This document shows positions 52,862 through 64,000 of a DNA stretch of 64,000 bases, one piece after another. Origin of the DNA: Anopheles merus (Eukaryota; Arthropoda; Insecta; Diptera; Culicidae); contig NC_054083.1 of the NCBI RefSeq assembly GCF_017562075.2, forward strand, positions 27,871,558 through 27,935,557, written 5' to 3'. How positions within the stretch are numbered: position 1 is the stretch's first letter; each line of letters opens with the position of its first letter. The notes under the pieces are model-generated. The model was given only the letters and a program-made list of their open reading frames with translations, had not been told where the DNA came from and did not search any database. The translations under genes and the position numbers were made by a program.

Positions 52862-54170
52862 TTGTTCAATGTAATCAGACACCTCAAATTAACTTCTCTA
52901 TGTGCATCAGCAAAAATACTTGAAATTCTTTTTCAGGAAGCGTTACTCAGGAGTGGCTTGAATTAAATCAGTCCAAGCCAATACGGGTTTGTTCAATTTG
53001 TGTCTGAATGCCTTACGTCAATGGATGACAAGATCACAGATCGATGCAGTTTATACTGATTTCATGTCAGCATTTGATCGGATTAACCATGACATAATCC
53101 TTGCGAAACTGAGCCGGCTTGGCTTTCATAATAATCTAGTGATGTGGTTAAAATCATATTTAAACCAAACATCATACTGTAGTATAGGTGCTTGTCCAAC
53201 GTCTTCGTCAGTTCGTCCTGTGCCACAGGGAAGTAGCATTGGCCCATTATTGTTCGTCCTATTTATTAATGATGTTATATTAGCGCTTCCAAATCAATGT
53301 TTGCTTATGTATGCGGACGATATCAAGATGTATGCGACTATTAGAAATAATTCGGATAGCTCGACACTTCAGCATAGCCTAGAAAAATTTAGCAATAAGT
53401 GTTGCGTTATTAGTTTTATTCGTAAAAAAGACACTATTAAGCGAGACTATCTCTTGACTCGATAATCTTGACTCGTGTGTAATTCCACGTAAGATACAAA
53501 ACTAAGGACCTCGGTACTATTCTTGATTCGTCACTCTTCTTCCGTCAACAGTATTCGTACGTCATCGACAAAGCATATCGGCAGCTTGGTTTTATTAATC
53601 GTCTGACATCTCATTTTAATTACCCTTTCTGTTTAAAACAACTGTGCGTCGCCTTAGTCGGGTCCATACTTGAATTTAATGTTTTAACATGTTGTAACAG
53701 AAACAAAAAATCACAAAAAATAGCTATACGAACCTTAAGGTGGAACATGGACCAGCCTCTAACATATAAAACTAGACGGCTTCTTCTGGGTTTGCAGTCC
53801 TTAGAGAAACGTAGGGAGGTAGCACAAGCAGTTTTTGTAGCAAAGTTAATAATTAAAATTGATGCTGCCTAGCTTCTTCTTAGGATCAATTTGTACGCTT
53901 CTGACCACGCAGTACGTCCTCGGAATTTTTTGATCAAAATAGACCGGGCTCGTACTTATAGAGTAGCTCATGATCCATTTATCTCAATGTGTAAAGCGTT
54001 CAATAAGTTGCACTGCTTTTTTGAATTCAATATTACCGTTGCCACGTTTAAATGTTCATGTCTGTATTCAAATATATAGCAAGTAAGTGAGTTATCTTAA
54101 GTTTTATTTTATTTTTAATTTTGCAAAGGCCCCTGCGCGCGCCACGCAATTATCTTCAATAAATAAAAGG
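52862..54170 (+). mobile_element. Decayed CR1-clade (T1/Q-like) non-LTR retrotransposon
   Basis: A weak N-terminal part (LCASAKILEILFQEALLR, then a stop and ISPSQYGF) precedes a good reverse-transcriptase segment at 52989-53465. This carries YTDFMSAFDRINHDIILAKL, PVPQGSSIGPLLFVLFINDV and an intact YADD at 53310-53321. After a frame change the thumb region continues from 53504 (KDLGTILDSSLFF) to a TAG at 53870-53872, then in the same frame to 54079. The 3' end is A-rich, AATAAATAAAAGG near 54157-54170. In this clade the protein copies the element's RNA by target-primed reverse transcription. Here the endonuclease is missing and at least three lesions are present, so it is dead. The clade call rests on motif wording; Jockey is the alternative. 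Confidence 0.85.
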
Positions 54171-54300
54171 TTATAATGTTGAGGATATGTAATATATGAA
54201 GTGCAGAACAATGATAAATAGGAAAAACTACCTTTGGAAACAGACAATGTCAAAAACGAAAGCTTTTTTTTTTATTCAACCTGGACTCTAGGTTCTAAAG
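54171..54300. other. Spacer between two transposon relics
   Basis: AT-rich sequence, nothing seen. Confidence 0.5.
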
Positions 54301-54568
54301 CAAGGGTATCCAAACTACGGCCCGCGGGCCGCATGCGGCCCTCAAGATCATTTAATGCAGCCTGCAAGGACTGGGTTAAGGTTGAATTAAATAGCTTTCT
54401 TTTTAACTGATTTTTTTTTTTACTTCTGAAAGATGAAAATCAAGATTCAATAAAATAAAGCTGCATAAATTTCATATATTTCAATAGTATTTTCTTATTA
54501 AAATGGCCATCCACATGGTTGATTGAGAAGCAATGCGGCCCGCGAACTGAAAGGTTTGGAGATCCCTG
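54301..54568. mobile_element. 268-bp hAT-type non-autonomous element
   Basis: The left end is CAAGGGTATCCAAACTACGG, the right end inverted is CAGGGATCTCCAAACC. Just inside are overlapping perfect palindromes CGGCCCGCGGGCCG (54318-54331) and GGCCGCATGCGGCC (54327-54340), and near the right end GCGGCCCGCGAACTG. Ends with GCGGCCCGCG next to TCCAAAC are known from hAT elements across animals. Flanking 8-mers TTCTAAAG and TCCTGGAG match at 5 of 8. Confidence 0.78.
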
Positions 54569-57500
54569 TCCTGGAGAAATGATCAAAGAAAATCTAAAAA
54601 TAAACAAGTTGTTTACAATAATCATGGTTATTGATTGTTTGATAACTAATCACGCCGTTTAAAACATTTTAAAAACGGATTGTTAAAATCGTTGTTATAT
54701 GAAATTTAGACTGTTGTTTGGTGAATAGTGTACTAAATATATCAAAAGCTGTATAAGGTGTGAGCAAGTTCACGAGAAAAGGCTGTTTTGCCATAGTGGA
54801 TCAATTTATCAGTAATTTGTTGCTATTTCAGACGTTCACTTAGTTTTTTATAATGCTGTAATAAAAAAAGTTATTTATCGTTTAAAGAAGAATGTCTTCT
54901 ACTAAGTCCAATGACTTGTCAAATACTTCTCGGTACGTGATGTATCCCAATCGCAAAGAAAGTAAACCTTTAAGAGCTCTTACCATATCACTGAACAAAC
55001 TGCATCATAGTTGTCTATCTCTCCCGCACTGCCGCATTGTAAGTATACTCTCTTCTCTCAACCCAATCAAATAGTTTTGAGCCGCAAAAAAGTATCTAGA
55101 TTTGATGCATTGTTCTCACCGTTCCTTTCTTTTCAGATTTGGATTACAGAAAACAAACTTTGCGGTCGCTTGCTCCTACCACCGCTTCGGGGCGTGCTAT
55201 GCTCGTACCCAATCCCAGCCCTAGCCACTGTCGGGACAGTTTGGGGGAAAAGATACAAATCCTCCGTGGATGGAAACTGAATCAAAACACCGCATTGTTG
55301 GAGTGCAATGGCGTGAAATGGTTTTGGCCCGAAGGATTTATGAAGTCACCGACACATTGACCGTTCAGGGACCTTTGGAATGGATTTCGGGCACATGGAC
55401 CAAGGGTTTTGACCTTTCTTCTGCTGTTACGTCGTGGGGTCGAGAGTGCTACAAAGTGCGTAGTGAGGAGGGTGGAATGATGTCCCCTGTTCGACCAAAA
55501 ATTGCACTGTTATGACAAGCTTATAAAGATGCAAATTTGGAAGTTTATTTTTTGTTTGTGGTAGTTTTATTCCCTTTTGTATGTGTTTTTTTTGGTGGTT
55601 TGCTGACCAGCTCGTTGGGATCGCTAGCTGAGCCTAGCTTCTGCAGTTCACAAGCTGGCTTGGCATTGGTAGGATGTCCATGAGCACTCCGTAAGCTAGT
55701 AGTTGCTGTAGCTAGCTAAGGTGTAGCAAGGCGAGTCGCTCACTGAATGGTGCTCTTGTACGCTTTGTGCTGCCCTGTAAAGGGCTCTTGAGAGGGACCT
55801 CAGCACCATTGCAGTAGGGTGAAGACACAATGCAACGCTCTCCACGATACAGTAGCGTTACAGTGTTTCAATAGATGGCATTCACAGGCTGGGCGTTCAG
55901 TCGTACAATAAAAGCTTTGGAAAAAAAACTTCCCAACACCTTTCGGCGATACCTTTGCGTTGAAGGGGTGCGCAGGGTGCGTTGAAGGGTCATTTATTTT
56001 CGAGCTTGAACGTTCGGATGAGTTTCCATGCGTTGTTATCTTTCCGGCGCTGCTACGGTTCGGCTGACGAGCTTTCACGAGCTTGCTACAATTATGAAAT
56101 ACCAGGCGCCCCCTTTTTTTCCACCAGGCACCAAGCGTCTCCATCGAAACTGGAAGGAATCGTACCTATCGCATGTATGTGTGTGTGTGTGTGCATGTGT
56201 GTGATTTTGAAGCGATGGATTTGAGCATCATACACAGCGACAGCTGTGGGAAAGGGGACACACTCCACGCTTACGGGATGGGGTTATTGGGATGGATCGA
56301 GCACCGACCGGATACGCCGCGTTGTTACCGCGATGGGATACACATTTAATCCTTTATGACGACAAGGACTCAATTCTTGTGCTGGCGTGCGCAGCGATGT
56401 TTGTTTGTTCGTTCGCTTCCTTTGCTTCCCATTGTTACGAATGTTTGTTTTTCATACCTGTCGTACAGCCTGGTATGAAGGGATGAAAGGGGCGTTTCTT
56501 CACGTTTATTCCTCTTCCTTTTTTGGGAAGGAAGACCGAAGCGAAACGCATATGCGAGCGGTGTATTCTTCTTTTCAGGTCACTGAATTCTTTGCGGGAA
56601 GATGGTTTGGCAACTGATTATGAATAACGAAAACCGGCGTGAAAGGGGTACGGGATGGGTTGCGGGTCGCCAATGAAAAGCGTGCCCGCTGCCGGGATCA
56701 CTGTTTGCCATTGAGATTGTGGCAGCTTTTATGGTTTTTAATATCGAATGGATTTTCTTGCAAAACTTTGTGCAAGTGGCTTACCGTGGGAGGTTGTTGA
56801 GAGACTGAAATTTCGGTTCACGGCTTACGAGGAGCATTTCTTCCTTTCTGCCTCTTTACCAATCGTAAGTGGATGGGAAGAAGGAGTGAGTGTGTGGGTG
56901 TGTTTACTGTATGTTTAAGAGAATGCGTATCAAAGGCACCGGCAAAGCACTGCATAATGAACTTGCCAAAGTGTTTGATGGTTTAAATTGAGTTTGAAAT
57001 CGTAAGCAAACGGGCAGGACCAGACTGAAACAAATTATGCTCTTATTTGGTTATGCTTTCGGATACAGGTAGTCTGCACGATGCTTCTCGTGAGGTAAAG
57101 TAGGTCTGCCTCACACGTATGTAAAACATTTCCCGTGCAAAAGGGGTTTTTTTCCTCGGCCAAGAGCAGGTCAGGATGGAAAGCAGGTCTGCAAGGCTGT
57201 AAACGTATCAGGTTTATTTTTAGTTAGTTTACGATACCGGTAACGCTGAAATGCCAGCGAAGGAGTGTTTTTATGGGCCAAATGTCGGAGTCATACGAAT
57301 GTTGTTATGTTACGTAGACGTTCGCTTTTGGCGGATCAGTTTAATGTGGGCTAACTGTATGCCTAGGGGAAGTTGAAGTTCAACCTTGCGGAATGTGAAC
57401 GTGAGCTGGTGGATATGCAGTCGTTGGGGGAGAAAGGATCGAAAGCGAAAGAAATTGGCAACACTTAGCGAAAAGCAACTAGGCAGCTGGCCGGTTGTAG

Positions 57501-58202
57501 CCAATGCAACTAGCAAAACTAAGTTGATGTGCAACGGAGAAGGGATGTGCTTAGTAATTGTTCGGCAAGAAGTTGTGCTACACTCGATCGGTTAGCACTG
57601 ATGAATGAAAAGTTTGCCTTGAGTGTGTGTGTGTGTGTTGAGAACTTATCGCATAACCCGTCGCAACATCCGGCAGATCGGTTTAGAAACAATAATTGTT
57701 AACAGTGCAAAGTTTTTCGAGCTTTCGGAAGTGTGTTATGCTGGGCGGGTTGGAACCAATTTCGTTTGCCCTATTGATTATTGGTTGGTAGCAATGTTTG
57801 CAGATTTATTTTGAACTTCTCAAACTTTGTTGAGTAAAAAAGCAAAAACATTTTAATCAATGCCAGTGAATAGAGGAATTTAAGACAGACATTTTTAATG
57901 AATATAAAGGTTACAAAATTTAAGCGATTAATTTACAATTTAAACTAATTCAATCTTTTTTAACATTTCTTCAACATTTTTGTTAAAAACTTTTGCATTT
58001 CCAATCTGCAAAATATGTACAATATATAAAAATAAACTGCAAGTTTTCCTATTGGAAAACCACTCACAACTGCAGAAGAAGCATTTACTTTCATATGCAG
58101 CATTAAGCATTGTTTTTTCGCCTCGTGAACACACTTGCCCGGTCTCGTCGAGTGTATTCCCATGCGGCTACAACCCTGTGCCACATCGATATTGCATTCC
58201 CC
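54569..58202. other. Intergenic, no gene seen
   Basis: TG run near 56175-56191. The open frames at 54892-55515 were examined and not accepted. Confidence 0.5.
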
Positions 58203-58335
58203 ACGCGAGAGAGAGAGAGAGCAAAACACGCTTGAGCGGAGAGAGTAACCAAGCGGTGAGCACTCGCTACATCGGATCCTTGCTACAGAAGCTTTTAAAT
58301 AGAGAGCGCTGTCAGTAAAGTATCCTTCAGTCGCT
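58203..58335 (+). promoter_or_regulatory. Candidate core promoter (GAGA, TATA-like, initiator)
   Basis: A GA run at 58203-58221 (GAGA-factor type) is followed by TTTTAAATAG at 58293-58302 and TCAGTC with its A at 58329. The spacing of about 33 bases fits an arthropod TATA-initiator pair. The sequence after it has no ATG-initiated frame I recognise. If real, it would give a non-coding first exon, perhaps to a donor at about 58453 (CCCAG/GTGTGT). It could also be chance. Confidence 0.3.
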
Positions 58336-60255
58336 AGCTGACAGTCGTTCGAGCTGGTACGAGTTTCGTTCGTTTTCCGCAGTGCTACCAATACGAAAAC
58401 CGGTCTTTCAATCGCTCTTGTATTGACGCCGCTGCTGCTCGCGCCGGGCCCAGGTGTGTTTGGTCGTGTCGGTTGTGCAGCCTCGGTTCACTTCGTCTTA
58501 CTGCACAAAACTATCCGCTGTGAGCTGGTGGAGCAGGTTTTGGACGAATTGAACCCTTCTGCCTATCATCGCTGCGAAACGAAGCTTTGTGAATGGTGTG
58601 GGAGCAAACGACGGCAGGGGTAAAGGATAATGGTGTGAGAGTTTTGTTGTAGTTTGTGCTGCTCCTGAAGGGTTCAAGCGTTGGTGCATTACTTTGACTT
58701 GGAGCTGATCGTATTTCTTCGCGGGTGCGCGAAATCCGGTGCCGGTCACCGTTGTTGGGTCGTGTTCGCGAAAAGTGGGTGTTTGTGTTTGTGCAGAAAG
58801 TTGTCAGTTGAGGGTGGGAAAACGCAATAGGAATTGAAGCGTGCTGTCTGAATAAATTGTACCGTTTGCAGATGGTGACTGAAGAAAAGTGAAGCACTGT
58901 GAGGGATAGTGAACAACATGTCCAAAGCTCGATTTTTTCTTAGAATACTTTCAAAGAAAATCATTCATTGAGGATTATTCAATAATTTAGAACAATTTTA
59001 GTACAAGGAATAGGCGTTAAAGGGTGCGCCTGGTACTTTGTACTGTTCTAAAGAGTTTAAATAACTGCATTCAACTTGAAATATAAAGCAAAACAGAGAA
59101 TAAGTTGTACATATCTTCTTTCTTTTTTTATTTTGGCATCGCTGAATTCATACTAAATAGTGACGATGTGTAAAGAAAAAGAAAAATTACACAAAAACAA
59201 GAAAACACGAAAAATGGCTTATAAGAAAAAAGTATCCCACAAAAAAGCGCGTTGACAACGGTGACATTTCACACCCAGGTGGGGTAAAATGTTCCAAAAC
59301 ATTCCAAAACACAGTGCTGTCGACCAAACAGCTTGAAGTTGAGCCGAAAAGCTGTGCTGAAAGTAAATAAATTGTCCAAATTAACATTCCCGTTGGTGCG
59401 GGGGTCCGTTGAATTTTGTTCCTGCTCTTCCGGTGGAAGCCATTTCCCTTTTTTTCCCTTTTTGTCCTGTGCCTTGCAACATCAGCAAATAACGATCCTG
59501 TGTGTTGGGGAGTGAAAAACGTATCAGAGTGGAAAAAAAAAACCCTATCAAGACGTTCGTCCCGTCCATGGGCCACTCACAGGACAGGGGTCATGATTCC
59601 TTCTCCTTCGCTTCCCGGTTCGCTAGCTTCACTTTCACTTGGCATCGTCGTTAATCCACATAAATTTTGATTACGTTAGTTGTGCGAGACCCTCGTACAG
59701 CGCCACATTCGTACCTTATTGCAGTGCCGAAGCGCAGGAAACACCGGCGAAAGGGAAAAACGTGTATTAAAAGAGCGAACAGCGCTCTTCGATATGACTA
59801 GCGGACTGATGGTTAAAGCTGCCGTATTATTGTGTTTCTGTGCATGTGTGTGTGTTTACATCCCAGACAAACCATTTTCTCTTCTTCGGCCGCGGCAAAG
59901 GTGGGAGGGTTTGCGCCCTCGAATGAAATGGAGAGCACTCCAAATTGAGGGGGTTGAGTTGTTTTTTTTTCTCGGGGAAAGATCGTCTAGAAAATAGACA
60001 CGAAGTGGCGGTAGATACGTATTTCACGCACCATGTACAGGATACAGGAGCAAGGACAAAGTAATGCTTTCTTTGTTAAGACAAGAGTCGTTGGAAAGAC
60101 GCACAAAAAAAAAAAAAAACCAAACGATCCAACGGCCTCCTGTGTTGTAATCTCATAAAATTGTAATGCCAGGAAAATGAAATTTGCACGCCCTTTGAAG
60201 GAAGGTGGTGGAAACAAAACTGGGCATCACAAGCTACTTGGACAGTATCGTTAAC

Positions 60256-60287
<32 letters not shown>

Positions 60288-62579
60288 TCGTTTGTGCGCG
60301 TGTGTGTATGTGTGTGAGTGCCTTGTGTGGCAGGCGAAATCCTTCAGCAGGATTAACCTCGCCAGAGCTCGCGAGCGAACGAAGATCTTGGCGCTTACGC
60401 GTGGATGATTAATGCATGGGCACCCGCTCGATGCTCTCAGCGCATACCCAACGCACCTTTGCTTCCCTCTCTGATGATGTATGTTTCCGTTTTCAGCTGC
60501 AGATTTCGTGACTGGGGAGAAAAAAAAACCCCGCATGTGCGTATGTGAGTGAGGTGTTAGCAGGTGCTTGATTTGAGGCCGGTGCCGTGGTTTTTGGTGT
60601 GTCTGTGCTGATCGGAAGCAGCCGCACGGAAATGCGGGAAGATTTTTCGCAAACAAGAGCAGCAAAGCTTCCGGGCTCGGTTTGCATATGAATGGTCGAT
60701 GATTGTGAAGTGCAAGGGGGAAGAAGTTTGGAGTTGAGGGTACGTGTTGGAGTTGCTGTGTTGGTGTGTAGTGATAGGTGTTTTACGTGAGAAAAGGTGC
60801 TCATCCCTGTTGAACGTGTTACAATCGGCCGCCCCCCCCCCGTTGACGACCAGACGGGTCGATAAGCAATCTGACGGTTGATACAAATTGCTTCCCAAAA
60901 TGCGCCCTCACGTTGGACGCTGAAGTTGTTGCGGTTGGTGTGTATGTGTTCGTTTGTTGTTTCATCAGAGTGTGTGTGTGCTTTAAGTTGGACCTGACCC
61001 TGGCGCGAAGAGGTTAAAACCGAATAAAGGATTTGCTGGCGGAGAGTGTTGAGCGCAGAAAATCACAGCACTTGGCTATCAGTACCCGGTAAGTGTATTG
61101 TGCGCTGGGAATGATAAAGACAGTTCATCAAGAGTTTTGCTCCTATCAGCTCTTTAAAAGCTGTCTGGTTTGGAAGAAATAAAACACGAACCCAACTGTT
61201 AATCTGCTCACATTGACGGGATAGCGAAAAGAAAGTGAATGGAGCGCCCAATGTTAAAGCATCTTCGTTGTTAGGTCCGCTGAAGCCGCCCGCAGGCGAA
61301 GATAAATGGCATCAGATTTACCTTTTGCCTCGGTCGTGTCGTTCAGGATCGGAAGGATTCATTTGTATTTGCTGCAAAAAGGAAAATGTAAGAGAAAGAG
61401 ACAGAGAAGGGAAGGAGAGAGCGAGAGAGGGTACAAGAGTGAGCCCATTTGTTTATTGGCGTCACCGGGCTGGCTGCTCGGGGTAACAACAATATTTGGA
61501 ATATTTATTTGACCCCGGACGTACCCCGAAAACAAAAGCACTGGCGGCATCAACAAGGGGTTGGCAAAGTTTTCAAACTTTTACCAGCCGTGGGGGCTTG
61601 CTTTGTTGCCGCCTTGTGCCGGCCACGGTCGTGTACTTTCGCAAACACACACACACACAGAAGGGGCGATGGGGGTATTTTATGGTAGTTTTTGGTGCAG
61701 TTTCGGTGCTGCTTGCGGAGCGTGGACGATTTTCGGTATCAGAAATCATATCATAGCGTGCACGATAGGCGGGATCGGAGGGCAGCTCGGGTGCTGTAAG
61801 GCAGCGCAGGGAGCCTGCGTCGACGGGTGGATAGAAATAGCAAAGTTTCATCGTTCATAAATGCTGACAGCTCGGCCCGAAATCATTTTATCGTACCGGC
61901 GGCAATTCCAGGGCAGCGTGCAGCAAAGTCAAACTCGGGAGGGTGGTTGAGTTTGTTTTAAAAGATGCTTCCCCCGGATAGCGATGATTGTGGGTTGAAA
62001 TTAATGTTGGTCCGTTTAAAACTTTCCCACCTCTAAGCTTTCTTACCATTCCCCCCCCCCCCCCTCGGTATGATGCAAGCTCTCGTTTGCTGTTGTGCTG
62101 TTCCGTGAAAGGTCCTGGTGGAATGTTGATGGAGTTTCATGTTTACGATCCCTGATGGTGCCGGTCGGCATGACAAAAGGCGCGCGCCGGATGATTCCGG
62201 TAATGCTTGTTCGCCCCGCAAGCCTTTTTATGCCGGAAGGCCACCGACGGAGAGTGAGCAACCCAAAGAGAGGATGTGGAAATTATCGTTAAAAAGATTA
62301 CGAAGAACAATGTAACGGAAGCGAGTTCCAGGAATACGTACAATTTACAGCAAACGAAAATGACACACACACACATCAGTGGGGAATGTGACGAATTTCA
62401 TTAACGAACTTTGGTCTCCATTTTGACTCCTTCGTTTCCATTTCCTTCTTTGTTTTTGTGCTATGGTTTTAGGGAAAGGGAAATTAACAGCAAAAAAAGG
62501 ACCAGGCAATGTATTACAAAGCGACCCGACAGTGAACGGAACAGGAACACAACGTTCAAACATTACAGAAAAGAGAAAA

Positions 62580-62610
<31 letters not shown>

Positions 62611-63462
62611 AAGAGAGAGAGAAAGTGAAAGAGAGAAAAAGTCAACCCATTACAAAACCAGCATTACGTGATATGAGCCCTTTGATGGTTGACACGTTTG
62701 ATGATGACGATGTTGACGATGATGGTTTGCTTTGATCGTATAATTGCTGGAATGATTTGGTGAGAAATGGATGTGTTTAAAATTTGCTCCCACGCGTGTG
62801 TGTTTCGCAGGCAGGCGATGCTATATTTTTCCCTCTTTCTTTGATTTCGATGGAAGCTTCTTTTTTTTACTAAAGTTCATTACACACCTGGTAGAAGCGT
62901 ATACAGTGCTCCTTCGACAAACTCTGTTACGTGAAATTAAAGGTCTGATGGAGGAACGCAAGGGGGTTAGACAAAGGAGGGTAAATGTGTTGTTAATTAC
63001 AGATTGAGGTTTGGTCTTGTTCTTGCGCGTGTATGTGAGGTTAACGAGGGGACGGAAATGTCAAATTAAAACTACTTTTTATGGACTTTCGTTTTAAGCG
63101 GTGGTTGAATAATGGCAGGATAATGATGTGTCTCACGCCGAGTTGTAAGGACATTGTTAATTGTATGTAGTAGATGTTTTTTCATGGTTGACTATTACAC
63201 AAATAAATCAGTAAAAAGAAGCCAGGTTCGGGTCAACAAAGCATGAGTCTAATTTACTAGAAAATCGTTGTCTTTGCAAGACACAAACTAGCTCTAGCTC
63301 AACCGTAGAACATCTCCAGAACATGCCTTTGAGTTGGATTTAAACATGTAAACAGGGGTTTTGTATGATTGGAACATCTGATATGTCTCAAAAGAGCGTG
63401 CCAGAGCATCAGCAATGACCAGCAATGTCTTGAGATAAATATTTTAAATAGATGTGTTTTGA
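58336..63462. other. Intergenic or intronic, simple repeats only
   Basis: TG run at 60259-60286, 10 C at 60832-60841, 14 C at 62051-62064 and an imperfect GA run at 62581-62638. Frames throughout are short and antisense to each other. Nothing recognised. Confidence 0.5.
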
Positions 63463-63641
63463 GCGGTCCTGCGGTACAGTCTGCAACTCGTTCGACTTAA
63501 TAATTTGCCCGTCATGAGTTCAAGCCTAGAATGATTCGTCCCCACATCGTAGCAATCCGGCTGCGTAGTACTGAATAATGTCTCGATTGCCTTTATAGGT
63601 TGGCATGTGCACGTAGTACGTTACACCGAATAGAAGAAGAT
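63463..63641 (+). mobile_element. tRNA-derived SINE (SINE200-like head, tail type 2)
   Basis: Head GCGGTCCTGCGGTACAGTC, B box GAGTTCAAGCC (63516-63526), then GTAGCAATCCGGCTGCGTAG, AATGTCTCG and GCACGTAGTACGTTACACCG. It ends in a TAGAAGAAGA tail. The tail differs from the copy at 8240-8428 but agrees with 16352-16480. Confidence 0.75.
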
Positions 63642-64000
63642 GCTTTAAATAATCCTGGATCTCAGAACTAAAGCGTAAGTGGCTCAATGATTGGTAATCA
63701 TCACCACTTTAGATTGACAAAAGATTCCCTTCAAAGGAGAAGTATTTATGGCAATGTTTGAGCTTACAGAAGATTTGCATTTGATTGTATTTCCGCAATT
63801 TTAAAAGTTTCTTTGTAACCCGATGGCAGTAGCATTGGGCTTTAGCGATTGCCACGTTGTAAAGTGATGTAAATCCTACTCAATTCCTAATTTAAGTACC
63901 TCGCTCTATTAAAATCGCCTTTTTGTGATGAACGCATACAAAAGGCGTAATGTGTTACAAGCCAGAATCAAGTTTTAATCAGCTCAACTAGGATGAGTCG
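63642..64000. other. Right edge of window, no gene seen
   Basis: AT-rich, nothing recognised. Confidence 0.5.

Noticed and set aside
54892..55515. Chain of small frames as an intron-containing gene
   Set aside because: No recognisable domain, no consistent donor/acceptor phase, and codon use like the surroundings.
57960..58391. 143-codon minus-strand frame
   Set aside because: It lies opposite the promoter-like segment, has no family resemblance and reads through a GA repeat.

Overview
The window looks like nuclear DNA of an Anopheles mosquito. The species cannot be fixed from the sequence. Four tRNA-headed SINE copies of the SINE200 type recur. There are relics of an RTE-like retrotransposon and one CR1-clade (T1/Q-like) element. 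Both convincing genes have short introns with GT...AG borders and belong to families expanded in mosquitoes (fibrinogen-related proteins, secreted CUB proteins). Very long GT and GA microsatellites and scattered short palindromic elements also fit an insect euchromatic region. Nothing bacterial, viral or organellar is seen.

Only two protein-coding genes can be supported. The first, on the minus strand at 18875-19805, encodes a 282-residue secreted fibrinogen-related lectin (FREP/FBN family) in two exons with an 82-bp intron. The second, on the plus strand at 35725-38423, encodes a 396-residue secreted protein with a cysteine-rich N-terminal module and two CUB-type domains in six exons; the signal peptide sits on an exon 1.2 kb upstream of the rest. 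The genes are 16 kb apart and divergent in sense. Each is a stand-alone transcription unit. Two weaker signals are a possible last exon with a poly(A) signal (24331-24628) and a GAGA/TATA/initiator arrangement near 58.2-58.3 kb.

Most identifiable structure is repetitive. RTE-like relics lie at 931-2310 (+), 13167-13590 (+), 13868-14025 (-, a different family), about 20755-20834 (+) and 24905-25345 (-). A CR1-like relic lies at 52862-54170 (+). SINEs lie at 8240-8428 (-), 16352-16480 (+), 20200-20355 (-) and 63463-63641 (+). Non-autonomous DNA elements lie at 24080-24332 (foldback of about 21-bp units), 26207-26724, 29179-29333 (hAT type with an 8-bp target duplication), 46134-46453 and 54301-54568, plus a lone hAT end at 20835. 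A degenerate minisatellite of about 30 bp built on GATC-xTGAAC words occurs at 4200-5044 (where 391 bp is duplicated) and, in opposite orientation, at 32860-33045.

The rest, more than 80 percent of the window, shows no coding signal I can defend: only shadow frames, simple repeats and homopolymer runs. It is probably intergenic or intron of genes lying outside. I found no previously undescribed biological system. The best leads are the structured repeats, the FREP without its first disulfide, and the unexplained reading frame beside the foldback element.
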